From Ramazzottius varieornatus (taxonomy: Eukaryota; Tardigrada; Eutardigrada; Parachela; Ramazzottiidae), in the NCBI GenBank assembly GCA_001949185.1, contig BDGG01000008.1, positions 1,361,648 to 1,425,647 on the forward strand: a stretch of 64,000 nt of DNA, read 5' to 3'. The notes under the pieces were generated by a model that ran no database searches, was not told the origin of the DNA, and saw only the letters and a list, made by a program, of their open reading frames with translations. Numbering within the stretch: position 1 is the stretch's first letter; each line of letters opens with the position of its first letter. Both the position numbers and the translations under genes were made by a program. Shown one piece after another: positions 1 to 10,933 of this stretch.

Positions 1-140
1 AGCTCAGTAAGTCAGATCAGCGCGAGGGATGCATATGATCTTTGCCGATTGCACTAGAAGCCTTTGTTTTGGTTTCGAATAGTCCATTTCGTAAACCTAC
101 CCAGTTCTGCATATTGATGTCTTTCTCGTTGTAGGTCGGA

Positions 141-2265
141 ATGTCCACAAGCCCGCTGCACAAGAGGATGACGGGATCCAAAAATAACGGATGGCATGAA
201 AACAGGCGGAGCGCCATCGTTTTCTGGCATGAAGCAAAAGGATGTACGTTTAGTGTCGATTTTTCTGACAGGAAAAATTTTGTGTACGAGTGCTTCGTCT
301 TGAACTTATGCAATATTTTTCGCAGGTCCGCAGACTGTGAAGGCGATTCCGCTGTCCGACGTAGAACCTACTGGACAAGGACGAGTTTCCGAGAAGACGA
401 TTTGCCGTGCGAAGTATCGAGGATATCGATATCCTTGCATTGTGCTCTGGATCGAAGGTATGTTGGTTGCGTTTCGTACTGGGCGTTTGCATGCTCCCTA
501 AAAAGCAGTTCGAAGTTTAGAGTGACGCCAGTCGTTATCGACTTTTTTGAGTTGCTCTGCTGCAGCCTGTAAGTCTGAATTTGACTGGCTGGCTTAGTCT
601 GTCAGAGACTCAACCTGAGTCTCTCGGACTCAAAACGTGTAGATCGTGTCTATCGATTTTCTAACTTTTAAGCTGATGTGTTGCAGATAAGTCGGCTGAG
701 GATCTGACAGTCAGTAGACTCTTGCCTGAATCGAATTTGAAAATATTCGAGGAGAAAGGCTTACGATGGGCCGAGGAACTGGGCGTCCTTCGAAGGGTAG
801 GCATGGATATATTTTTCACCATAAAAAATCTGATTTGCAGTTTGATTTATCACATCCCGATACGTTACACTGTTTTCATCTCGTAGGACTATGCCGAAGC
901 CGACGGTCACCTCGACGGTCTTCTAGGCCAGCAAGCAGTAAGAACCTGGCAAACTCGACAAGATCATTTCACCAAGTGAAGCACCTTTTCGGCCAATAAA
1001 ACCGAAAAGGCACTTGGGAAAACGATCTTGAGCCTATTTGCCGAGCTTCCACATAGTCGATAAAAGGAAAATATATTATTTTTGTGTTCAGTGCTTTGTT
1101 GTTTCAATATTCCTAAACTGTAGTCGGTTTTCTTGTTGCAGAATGGTAGTCGTCACCGATATGGGTCAAGCAGTACGGTCGAAGCTAACGGTACAGCTCT
1201 CGCAGGTTCAGCCGAAGTGGTCGAGCCAGAAGCTCCGTCAGATGTCCGGTTGGGTCATCCATTCCGTGAATCGTCCTCTATGACTTCTTCCAGTACTGGT
1301 GCTTCCTCCTGCGAACCGTCTTCCAGCACTGGGCGTCACGCAGGACTTTCCCCCACCTGTCAGCCACGCAAGCAAGCGCTTCCACGAAAAGTTACCATCC
1401 AGTTACAGTCTAACTCCATTCAAGATGACGGCGAGGACGACATTACTGACGAGGATGTCGGTACCGTGACCGTCTTCAAGAATGAATACGATATGGACGA
1501 TGTCAATGAAGGACAGGAAATGGAAGCAGACGATGTAAGAAATGTGAGATTACGGACTAGTTTGGAGTCTTATTTATCACGTTGATATGATAGTGATTTG
1601 GTTCTTCAGATGGATGGTGAATACGACCAAGGATCCGAGCCTTCCATGGAAGACGTTCAAGGCGACATGTTGCCTACTCGCGGCGCTCTCAGCAGCATCA
1701 GCGACATTCCAACCGAACAAATCTTGGTAAGACCTCCGGTAGACCAACTCCGCAGTATATCTTCCACTCGTCAGTTCGAGTGCTGATGGGTTTCTTGTAG
1801 AAAAAGATGGTGCTTGAGTCTAGCTGGACGAAAGCTCTCCGAGTCGCCATGATGGACATCTTTACCGTCGAAGAGCTTGCCACTTCCTTGCCGCATCAAG
1901 CCAAGAACGGAATGAAAGTGCTGGATCAAACTCGTTTGAATGTGGCCAAAGGTACTCGCAGCGAAAGCATCTTTAAACCTTAATCTCTTGTACTTCTTCC
2001 TTCTCGGATAAACCTTTCGCATTTCCTGATGATGAGTCTCGTGTTCATGCGCTCTCATTCTGCGTCATATCTAGACCTGCTGATCGAATGGTGCGGTGCC
2101 AGGAACGCCAATCAGCCGACTCGTCGTCATCTCTGCCAGGCAATCCACAACTGCCTCATCAGCTGTCGCACCAGCAAGTACAAGTTGAAAAAGTTTAGTA
2201 CCACTTTCTCTCCCGTGAAAGGAGAGGGTTTGGAGGCACCTCGATCGGGCCGCAAGAAATACTGA
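141..2265 (+). CDS. BEN-domain protein, 8 exons
   Basis: Exons 141-243, 326-457, 687-796, 887-937, 1142-1534, 1610-1726, 1801-1951 and 2075-2265 join in phase to 415 aa. The last two exons give a helical segment (ALRVAMMDIFTVEELATS, then LLIEWCGARN and RRHLCQAIHNCL) that fits the BEN domain, a DNA-binding and protein-interaction module of chromatin regulators. The first exons encode a small beta-rich module (AIVFWHEAKG, IPLSDVE, KYRGYRYPCIVLWIE) like the N-terminal modules of some BEN proteins. The middle is low-complexity, rich in Ser and acidic residues. A nuclear transcription or chromatin role is inferred. The start is the first ATG at 141; an earlier exon off the window edge cannot be excluded. 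The fourth intron carries a fold-back repeat. The splice structure is well supported; the BEN call is by eye. Confidence 0.62.
947..1053. repeat. Fold-back element, AAGTGGCGCACG family
   Basis: An inverted repeat inside the fourth intron of the BEN gene: arms CCAAGTGAAGCACCTTTTCGG and the reverse complement ending CCGAAAAGGCACTTGGG, flanked by GACAAGATC and GATCTTG. The arms have drifted from the family core. This is one of about twelve copies in the window. Confidence 0.7.
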
Positions 2266-2971
2266 GTGTTCTCGGTCGTGTTTGCTTCATCTTTCTGGGT
2301 TTTTTACTACTCTCCTCACTTTCAAAATCTCCACATACGTTACAGTATGTGGCACGCATTATCTGCACTGCAAGAATCTCGCTTGACATTCCTATCTCTT
2401 CCTACTCGTTTTTGTTGTAGCGTACACCCTATGTGTTAATTTCATTTGGCCATTATTTTACTTTTTATTCCATATTTGGTTTGCTGCTGTTGCTGGCCTT
2501 TTGCCTGTTGCGTTTTTGCATTTGTTGCCGCACCTTTGTCAGTTCCTCGCAGAATTTTGTTGATTTATGCCTATGTCGTTCCATGTGTTTCGAAGAGCTA
2601 ATCAGTTTAATTCTCCTTCATCCTTTTTACTTGATATATAACTGACTGCGTGGTAACAGATCGCACTTGATGTCAAATTCGATGACGATTGACCCAGTCT
2701 GAATAGTCGCGCACGTAAGTTGTAAATTTTACTTGATCCTGCGTCACTTGTAACTGGCATCCAGACAGAATTTCCACCTCGCGCGCTTTATGCGTGAAAT
2801 GCTGGCACAGATGCGCCACTTTGCTGTGAGTCGTGAATCACTTCCAGCTTACAGACTCGCGCACTTGGCATGCTGAAGACTTCGAACTGCGCCACTCCGA
2901 GAAGAGCTCAACCGTGTGTATTTTGTTCAAGAAACTAATCACAAGTAAAATATGTAGTACACACGAGGACA
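2266..2971. other. Intergenic spacer, no gene seen
   Basis: This lies between the convergent BEN-domain and mRpL32 genes and probably includes both 3' UTRs. The segment at about 2750-2900 has scattered GCGCCAC and GCGCAC words that may be decayed copies of the fold-back family. I see no protein with recognisable features. Confidence 0.4.
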
Positions 2972-3791
2972 TTAGTAGTTCTTCTTGGGTGGGTATTTAT
3001 GTTTGTATTTTTCTTGAATGTCCTGGCCTTCCCATCCGACGGTGTTGGGCTTGTTATCAGGGGTGATTTTGGTCATAAGGATATCGTGAAACCAAGACGG
3101 TCTATTCGTTGGCATTGCAATCACCTTCTTTCCTCCTATAGTCGTAGGGTCCGTCGCTTCTCCCTCGTACACAACAACCACTTCCTGGTGATCAGGAACC
3201 CGAGCTTTGATATCCATTGCCGCTTGAATTCGCGCAGTTTCCTCCTTCACTTTCGCGTAGCACGCACCTGGAAATATTAATGCTGCATAGAATAATCAAC
3301 TGAAAAACGAGAGACCTGCCCTTTCTTACCGCAAACTGTATGAGCTTCATGTGTGTTCCCGCAGTGTAAGCACGTTATCAAATCTGTCCTAGGCCTCCAA
3401 GGTCTCATGTAAGAGAGGCCAAACTGTTTTACGTGCCGTTTCTCCCACGACTTCCTCTTCTTCGGCACTCCCCAAAAGATACCGTCTTTCAGTGACTCCA
3501 GAAATGATTTCTGAGAGCCATCGGACGACGGATGGCTTTGCAGATTCCCGAAGGCAGAGGGTTGCTCAACTGTGGCTAGCTGTGGTAGACCTGGGAAGGA
3601 AGATAACAATATAATTACTTACACAATAAATCATGCTATGATCTTCGTAGCGAACTCAACAACGGTATAGAAATGCGTAAGTATCAAGAGGATTCGAGCA
3701 GGGTTCACTCACCTGGAAAAGGCTTCCCCATGAAGATGTCGAGCAATGCTTCAACGCGGCGAACAGCGAGATCAAGCTTGACCCTAAACAT
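2972..3791 (-). CDS. mRpL32: Mitochondrial ribosomal protein bL32m
   Basis: Exons 3713-3791, 3330-3590 and 2972-3267 (minus strand) join to 211 aa. The middle exon carries the L32 core GIFWGVPKKRKSWEKRHVKQ. The paired-cysteine zinc motif CLHC...HTVCGACYAKV spans the second splice junction, and its exact restoration across the intron confirms the model. L32 is a zinc-binding component of the large mitoribosomal subunit, and the N-terminal 50-70 residues would include the mitochondrial import signal. The C-terminal 90 residues are charged, as in animal orthologs. All introns are short (54 to 122 bp). The start is the ATG at 3791, which begins a Leu/Arg-rich presequence-like stretch. Confident assignment. 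Confidence 0.9.
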
Positions 3792-4471
3792 AGCGACGGA
3801 GGCGACTTGCGACCCTAGATTCGGACGCTGGCAAGCTGGAGAAGACGGCGGCGGAAGCGAAAAGCAGCTAGCAGGCACTGGATAAACTTTTCTGAACAGC
3901 TTTCTTGGATGTGGAAGGTGTGAGAATTTCGAGGAGAATCTAAGGAGATTAAGACTGGAGAATGTTTTCGAGGACAGCGATGGACGGATGATTTACCCAG
4001 CCTAATATCAGAAATTTCACATTTGTGACGTACGGTCTGCTATGAACCGGTCGAAAGAGAGATTTTGTCATCAATGCGCAATTCCTGTCGTGCCAGACCG
4101 GAGATCCGGTGTCCGAACACCATTTTCGGCGGTTTTTATACACTTCAGTTCTCAGTTCGGCACTCGGCACAGTGATCTTTTGTTTTTATTTTCCCTGCTT
4201 GTACGGTTTCGGTTTTAGGGACTCCCTGTTCAACTTTTGTTTTTGGTATTAATTTGTTTTTCTACTGTACTTGATTGCTTACTATTCGGCCACCGTGTTG
4301 TACAATACTAGCGATAACAAAAGTATCTTTATGCTTGATTGCGTTGATTGCCGCTCAGGAGTTAGGCTGTGTTTGATGTTGGGAAGCCATTCTGTGTTTC
4401 GCTGATTTACTGGGTGGATCATCCGTCCAACGTTGCCTGTCATCTAGCTATTCTAAACCAGAGGGGGATGG
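3792..4471. other. Intergenic spacer, no gene seen
   Basis: This holds the promoter side of mRpL32 and the presumed 3' UTR of the minus-strand ORF at 4472. No motif or repeat was recognised beyond AT-rich runs at about 4180-4330. Confidence 0.35.
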
Positions 4472-4831
4472 CTAAACTGCAGGCATAGTGTAATGGAAGG
4501 GTGCTCGATCACCGAGCCGATTTCGGTCGAATGGTTTATACGGCGGACCATTCGAGCGGAAGCCCATTTTCACGTCGGGCCTGCCGGCGTTGACGTAGGT
4601 CTCCATCACGTCGGCTTGTTGGGCGTTCGGTGGGGATGGTTGTTGGGTGTGGACAGGAACTGCCTGCTGCTGAGGCGTTACCGCGCCCGCGATGGTTCGC
4701 CATTCGTCATAGGTTAATCTGGTTGTAGCGAGAGCTCCCATCAGAGGGATACCCAGCGGAGGCCCCATGGGGAGCCCTAGTGGAAGACCCAGAGGGAGAC
4801 CCATCTGAAGACCCGCGGTCAGCCCGGGCAT
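4472..4831 (-). CDS. Unassigned Gly/Leu/Pro-rich ORF
   Basis: An open frame of 119 aa if started at the ATG at 4831. It begins with repeats of a GLPLGLP unit and ends in a hydrophilic stretch (LTYDEWRTIAGAV ... PFDRNRLGDR). I do not recognise a family. A second ATG at 4888, just after a good acceptor, opens MNFPFNLFGGINGG in another frame and overlaps it. The two frames cannot be joined by any clear intron, so either the upstream one is a short upstream ORF, a frame-shifting indel exists, or the gene structure is different. The Pro/Gln-rich composition suggests a disordered protein. The coding bias looks real, but the start and completeness are uncertain. Confidence 0.35.
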   Translation of the reverse strand: MPGLTAGLQMGLPLGLPLGLPMGPPLGIPLMGALATTRLTYDEWRTIAGAVTPQQQAVPVHTQQPSPPNAQQADVMETYVNAGRPDVKMGFRSNGPPYKPFDRNRLGDRAPFHYTMPAV

Positions 4832-4889
4832 TTGGTAGTGAGCGTATCCCACCGTTTATTCCACCAAAGAGGTTGAACGGGAAGTTCAT

Positions 4890-5932
4890 GGTCTGAAAGA
4901 GTGACGAATTATCGGATCCTTTTGGTCTTCTGTCCACCAAGTGACGGCCACAGCTCATGCGGCCATGTGTACATACAGTACAACGGCAGTGCAACAAGCA
5001 ATGTCATGCCCTGTTCGGGGCTGATGGAGGACCGTGTTGGACTGGTCCTAGGCATGCTTTGGACAGGACGGGGTGACTCAGGATTTTAAGGAAGAATTTT
5101 GCGGATGACAGGCAAGCAGGAACATGCGAGGCTGATAGAGAGCTTATGAGTGTGGGGAGCAGGTCGGTATGACATTCGACCCTGTGCCCGCTGATATCGC
5201 TTGAGAGGTCGTGCCGGGGAGCGTCAAACAGGAGACTCTCATGAAGTGGTGTGTGTCTTCAATGCGCTGTGAGCAAAGACAACGCTTACGGTCTACCCGT
5301 AGTACGCGGCCAGCGGGTGAAGACGACCGGTCTGTCTCGACAGAGAAGTTATGTGAAGATAGTAGGACCCGGCACATTGTGTGCGCGAGTCGAGCGGGGA
5401 AATTAACGCTATCAGATAGCCAGGCCGGTAGGGCGTCAGCAGATGGGATTTGCACGAGAATATCCAGCTTGGGCGACAGCCGGACCCTATTGTCAACAGC
5501 AGCAAAGAACTGTGTTTTGGCTAACGCGAAGAATTCTGTTTGATTAAACCCCGTATTTTTGCGATGGAATTCTCTGCTGAGGCTGAGTCTTCCAACCCAA
5601 AGACTGGTTGAAGGAACCTTCTGTACAGGGAACCTCGCAACTTTCCGTTCACAAGGATTTGTTTCACGGCGCAGGCTTCAAGCTCTTCGGACGACGAGCG
5701 CGCCACCTTGATATAGAAGTTGACAGTCATCTGAGCAATTTGAAGAGTGAGGGGAAGTATACCCATGATGTGGTACAAGCCACAGTCCCAGGTAGTTCGC
5801 CTTACCAAGCAGGTTCTTCGCACCACCAGGTAGAAATTGTTCAGCTTGTCTTTCTTCAGCAGACGCGACTCAGGTGGGAACCACTCGTTGGAAATGACAT
5901 GACCTGTGGGAACTATCGACTTAACGAAGGTA
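4890..5932. other. Spacer with possible LINE remnant at about 5144-5455 (-)
   Basis: On the minus strand, 5144-5455 encodes RKRCLC followed by EDTHHFMRVSC. This Cys/His spacing resembles the zinc-knuckle tail after the reverse transcriptase of non-LTR retrotransposons. No reverse transcriptase core is visible, so this would be a 3'-end fragment. The rest of the stretch shows no gene. Confidence 0.3.
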
Positions 5933-8262
5933 CTGTAAAATCTCGTTCAACTCGACGATAGAAATGCCCTACCCGTATATTTCTAGCCAGGATCATGGAT
6001 AGTATTTACGGCGTACGCACGTAAAACCCGCTGATTGCTGGTTACACACACTCTATAAACACGTCTGTACAGCGTAGCTTGATGTCATTCATACCGATTG
6101 TACAACTGAAAGCTCGGATAACTCGACCGGATCGTTCTATCCAAGTGCCGCACGTTCGCGGGGATATTGAATGGAAGCGTGCGCCACTTTCCAAAGCAAG
6201 CAAATCTAAAGTTCTTCATTCAGTTCTATTTGCTGGCTTTTCAGCAGGGGCTAAGAAAAAATCTTCGTCGAAGAAACTACAGTCCAAGATATTATCATCT
6301 TGTTCGACAGTCTCTCCAACAGCCACTTTTTCGAAATTATTGTCCTTGCGAAGAATCTGGGCTGCGTAGAAAGAGATCGCAATAGCATCCGGCTTGATCT
6401 GGTCCCACGCGATGGAAAAAAAACTCACTTTCTTAGGTTTCCAGAGTTGGTGAAGCTATTATTACTGCGTCGCCAGTGTCTTCCTTGAACGCCTCTTTGA
6501 ACGACTTATTTGTGCTAACGTTAAGAGGTTGCTATTTTCCGGTCATGCCAGGTGGTATTGCAATCTGATGTACATTCCATCGCTTCCAAAGTTTCGACGC
6601 TTTGCTACGATATATGCACGGAGAAGTTGTCTCACAGCAGCATCATGAATTCCTGATACACAGGAAATACGGCTTCGATATACTCGAAATCGAAAATGCC
6701 ATTCCACCAAGCTTTCGGAGCAGACTTATTATGACGTTCTCTGCTGCGCTCAACTTTTCAACAAACATATCAGACACTTTCCCTCCCTTTGCCGATGTCT
6801 TAAAGATGATTTCAGCAGGCAGCTTCGAACCGTCTGCTCGGATCGTCACATTCATAGTTAGACCTTCTTTGTCGCCAGGTGGATGCCTCACCGGAACCTG
6901 AAAACGATATTACACACTGTGACCAACGCTTTCCGTCCGTTTTCCATTGTTGATTAGTTTATTGATCGCGAACCGTCACGCCACCTGGTACACGGCTATT
7001 TTAACAACACCATACGGCAAGTGCAGTACGGTGGACACAACGTCTGGTAAAATTTGAAAAACAGACGGTGGGCTTTGTATGTGCTGTACCTGCTTAACTC
7101 TCTTAGGAGAGATAGTTTTCCTCCTAGGAGCTTCCATCCAGACCATAGTCTGATCCATGTTTAAGACTCGAGATTTCGGCGTCTTCTTGTTATGAATATG
7201 TTCTTCGATCTCCAAGAAGAACTGCTGGTGAACATCCTGAAACGACATTAAGAAACAGATGACGGGCTGATATTATTTTATTTTGGGCTAATTTTACTTT
7301 TCGGGCTCATTTTACCAAGTCTGCTTCGGTGAAAGTGATCTTCCGCGTCATATTCGTGATCTCTCTGGTCACAAGACTGTAGTCCCTTTCGAATCTGGCA
7401 CACCAACAGTCAGACGCCTTGAACTCGGTGCCTCCAAAATTGCGCACAACAATATCCCTCGCTTTTTCCTGGATATCTCCGTTGCTCACTTCTTGTCGTT
7501 TTCCTGGACAGCGGAGGTCCAGAACCCATCCATAGAGTTCTACCTTCATTTGAGGATACATCACGGGAGTCTTCTTTCTGACAGGAGGAGGTCCGGCGCA
7601 CCTTTACACCTCAAAGTAACTCCGCTGCGTCATTTCTTTACATTAGAAAAATCTTAAGTTACATACTGAGCCAACCTGTCAAAGGGGTTGTAGAGATCTG
7701 CACTCTTCTGGCGAATTCCGCTATGGAAGTTTTCTTCTGGTTGTTTTCCCCGTAGTAGTAATTAGAGACACGTCTCTTTTCCACAATGGAGTAGGTATTC
7801 TGGTGCCTGCCCATGTTCTCCGATGCTTTTCCAAAGATACTCAGAAAACGTTCTGCGATGCTGACGAGCCTGGCCAACGATCCCAAGACGTGACCAGTCG
7901 GCGCGTGGCCGCAAAGTTTTGACCAAGTTGTTCACCTCCCCAACTTCTGCAGCGCAGCACAACGATAAATGGCTGGTTACTGAAGATATCGTATGCATAC
8001 CCACAAGCGAAGAATTGCCTCGAAGATCCTCCAAACTTAAACGTAGACAAAGGCAAGAGAATCGCAACTCGAAGCTGGAATTTCAGAAATGATGCATATT
8101 GCGTCAGCCTTGCTCATGGAAAGGCTGCTCGGACTGGGGAGTAAGCCGTGTGACCAACAATCGGCTGGTTTTACGTACGTACGCCGTAAATACTATCCAT
8201 GGTCCTGGGTAGAAATGTACGGGTAGGGCATTTCTTTCGTCGAGTTGAACGAGATTTTACAA
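5933..8262 (-). mobile_element. Decayed pogo/Tigger-like DNA transposon with long TIRs
   Basis: Near-identical inverted repeats of over 100 bp lie at both ends: the left begins CTGTAAAATCTCGTTCAACT at 5933, and the reverse complement of the right begins TTGTAAAATCTCGTTCAACT at 8262. Each is bounded by TA (5931-5932, 8263-8264), the target-site duplication expected for the IS630-Tc1-mariner/pogo superfamily. Internal minus-strand fragments, in order, are an HTH segment (about 7659-7886, SIAEFARRVQIST), a CENP-B-type HTH (7307-7564, ARDIVVRNFGGTEFKASDCW), the first catalytic aspartate region (6976-7248, LNMDQTMVWMEAPRRK) and a following strand segment (6643-6891). Frames are interrupted between fragments, so the transposase is probably dead, although the TIRs are well preserved. 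Confidence 0.85.
6216..7886 (-). pseudogene. Broken pogo-like transposase in the 5933-8262 element
   Basis: Collinear fragments of a DDE transposase lie in different frames on the minus strand. They run from HTH DNA-binding segments (7886 to 7307), through the region holding the first catalytic Asp (NMDQ, near 7150), to a central segment (RADGSKLPAEIIFK, near 6830). They resemble the transposase at 45.4-46.9 kb (compare SADGTKFPASILFK there). The region holding the second and third catalytic acids is not clearly readable. The gaps could hide short introns, but several in-frame stops point to decay. Confidence 0.65.
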
Positions 8263-8301
8263 TACACGATTTACGAATGTACACCTCAGTCTTTCACGAG
8301 G

Positions 8302-10462
8302 GGAAGACACAACAGGAAGCGGAAGTAACGTCAAAATCTGGGCGGAACATCGGCATCAGTCAAGTAATTTGATTGTGCGCTGGTTGATTCGCTAATTGAT
8401 TGGTCTGTAACACTATATGGGTAGAAGAGCAACTGATCACTACAGTTTTGAGTGTTGTGTCAAACTTCGTTCTCTTTTCTCGTTTTCTCTCCTCCAGTTA
8501 TCGCAGACATGGATTCTATTAACCCCTTGAACATCCTAAAGCTTTTGCAGATGGACTATGAACAGGATTTTCAACCCAACGACTCTCCAAGTGACCATGA
8601 CGAGTTGCTCAAGGCACTCATCAAGGTATGGTAGTTTGTTGATAAGGTATACACTTGAAGCCTATCCGAATCCATCATTCGCTTGCAGACTTCCTGGATA
8701 TTCATATCAACCAAGCTGGAAGTCCGATCTTGGCCATCGAGGACGATCTTCAGTACGAGCTACAGATCAGTATGCCGACGTTCGAATAGTTCGAAAAGTC
8801 TGTCGCAGAAAACAACCTGTTGACTGGACTTCGCGAAGCTGATTTTGAGCCAACTCCAAACGATCGCCTTGCAAAACCTGACTCAAGCGCAACTGAACCT
8901 TCTTCGCATGAGCTTTTTGTGCCCGATCCAAAAGTGCCGTCGAGCCAAGCAGATGATTTCTACTACAAGAAACGCGTTGTATGATTCTGAAGTAATGCCA
9001 TCACAAAGAGGCGACGTAGTCTGTCAAGTGTTCAAGTCTTATTCAAGAAAGTTACCAGTGTGCGTTAGCTCAATGAATGGAAGCGGCAGGTAGAAGACGG
9101 TGGTTCGCGTATCGATAAGCTGAAGGCGTTACGACTGGAGACTGGAAGACAGTTCTTTCTCGCCAAGCAGAAGCCTCGCGTAGTGAAGGACATAGACATC
9201 CGGCGATGGGCTATCACCGCGGATCGCGAGATCGGCCTTCCTGGTTTGGTAGCGTCGTCATATTAGGTTAGCAGATTTAAGCGGTAAGTGCCATATCGTG
9301 TTCTAATTTTATTTGGTGATTATTTGGTTTTAGCGGTATTTGGTTTTAGCGGTAAGTGCCATATCGTGTTCTAGTTTTGTTTGTTGTCAATATTCCTGAA
9401 CGATTTAATTTGCGGTTTAGGTACTACGGTATCTGCGACCGCAAAATCACCAAGTTCGTGACAGAAAAGTATCTGCAGGAAGAACCAGATAGAAAGAAAA
9501 GTGCCGACGAATGCGTTGCTTCCGTCAGATCAAGGATTCAAGCATATACACTGGACTGCCTCTGGAACGCTGATCAGTCTGGATTCGAATACGAGATGAG
9601 GCCAGGGCGGACGTTGGATTTGGTGGGCGCAAAGCACGTTCTTGCTCTCACTCGGTCTATGAATTCCATGACTCACAGTTACACTGTGATGATGTGTGTC
9701 TCACCAGGTGCTCGAAAGTATCTTCCCGTTCTTTTCACTACACTGCAGGAAGATAAAGGTGTCTTCGAGCCGATCGTGAAAAGAACGATGTTTAGAGCGA
9801 GCAACGTTCACGTTACCGCATAAACATCCGGCAAAACGACAAAGGAGCTTTTCGTCGAATGGTGCGAAAAGGTCTTCTTCCCACAAATAGACGGACAGTG
9901 CTTGTTCCTGGCAGATTCTTGGCCGACGTTTGCCGATCAAGAAGCTGTAGAGGAAGTCAAGCCAGAGGAACTGGAGTACGAGATCATCACGATTCCTCCT
10001 AAAGTCACCGGCCAGATCCAGCCTCTAGATGTGCTGTGTTTTCGGATGTACAAAGGATACTTTCGAAAGGTGTCAAACTGGATATTTCTGAACGATCAAC
10101 TTGTGCAGGTTCACCATCGGGACGTTATTCTCAAGCTGCATTCGCTGATATATCAGCAGTTCATTTCTCGTAGGTTTGAAAATCTCATCGCATAAGCCTG
10201 GCATTTGTCTGGATACATTGACAGGTCTTACAAGTACGTAAATCCTGCGGAATTTTGTTTTGATGGACTAGTTGGTCCTTGTGACCGTCTTGACTGTAAC
10301 CGCTCGTTGCTGTTGAAGTGTGGCTGGTGTAAGGCTCCATTGTGCTTCCATCATTTTTAGGAGAGATATCATCTCTGTAAAACTTATGTTCCTTGATGGT
10401 CTCTATTTTTACCATGTCCCGCCCAGATTCTGACGTCACTTCCGCTTCCTGTTGTGTCTTCC
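8302..10462 (+). mobile_element. Second decayed DDE transposon, adjacent to the first
   Basis: Terminal inverted repeats start GGAAGACACAACAGGAAGCG at 8302, and the reverse complement of the right end (10462) matches it for over 45 bp with few mismatches (down to CTGGGCGG). A possible 3-bp duplication AGG flanks both sides (8299-8301, 10463-10465). The interior encodes a plus-strand transposase remnant. Only 39 bp separate it from the end of the element at 5933-8262, and its terminal sequence and protein differ from that element, so the two inserted independently. Confidence 0.8.
8510..10360 (+). pseudogene. Broken DDE-superfamily transposase
   Basis: The reading frame starts at about 8510 (MDSINPLNILKLLQ), has a probable intron at 8626-8686, and continues through a conserved block near 8990-9240 (KRRRSLSSVQ, DIDIRRWAITADREIG) with several stops, then ICDRKITKFVTEKY (9425), a catalytic-Asp region LDCLWNADQSGFEYE (9550), LFLADSWPTFADQ (9905), IPPKVTGQIQPLDVLCFRMY (9990) and a C-terminal cysteine cluster CGWCKAPLCFHHF ending at 10360. 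The order and motifs (NADQ, LADSW, QPLD) fit a Tc1/pogo-type DDE domain. Stops at about 8790 and 8980-9090, and one at 9821 inside the DDE region, show that it is inactive. Confidence 0.75.
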
Positions 10463-10933
10463 AGGATTTTTTTCTACCGGCCTGGTCTATCCCAGTCGAT
10501 AGAGAAAACTTTCCTCTACCTCTCTGTCGTTTCAGTTTGTGACATAAGACTGGAGCATTGGCTAAATCCCCTCGTCAGTACAAAATGGTACGTACATAAT
10601 CTACAGTACAGTGATCCAAAAGGAAAACACATCTGTCAGACGAAAGCTTGTCCAAAGTTAAATCAGGAATAAGAAAGCGAAGAGAATCAAAATCAGATAA
10701 CAGCAGTAAAGCCAAGTCACACAGGTGACAGGTACAAAGTAAACAGGAAAAGCTAAAACACGAAAAATACATGCAAGCCCTTTGAAATCAGGACAGAGCG
10801 TGGAAAAAGACTTGCAACGCAGTTACCAATGTCGGTAGAGAACTTTAAACCATAAAAAGGGCAGAAGTAACATTACGAGTTTGAACCCCAACGAAAAAGA
10901 GACAAAAATGGTATGCGAAAGCCTTCTGTGGTT
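10463..10933. other. Intergenic spacer / probable ERK 3' UTR
   Basis: No gene was found between the transposon end and the ERK stop codon. The stretch is A-rich and likely carries the ERK 3' UTR. Confidence 0.4.

Noticed and set aside
5211-5543. Plus-strand ORF of 110 codons
   Set aside because: No recognisable features, and the opposite strand gives a better (though weak) LINE-like reading.
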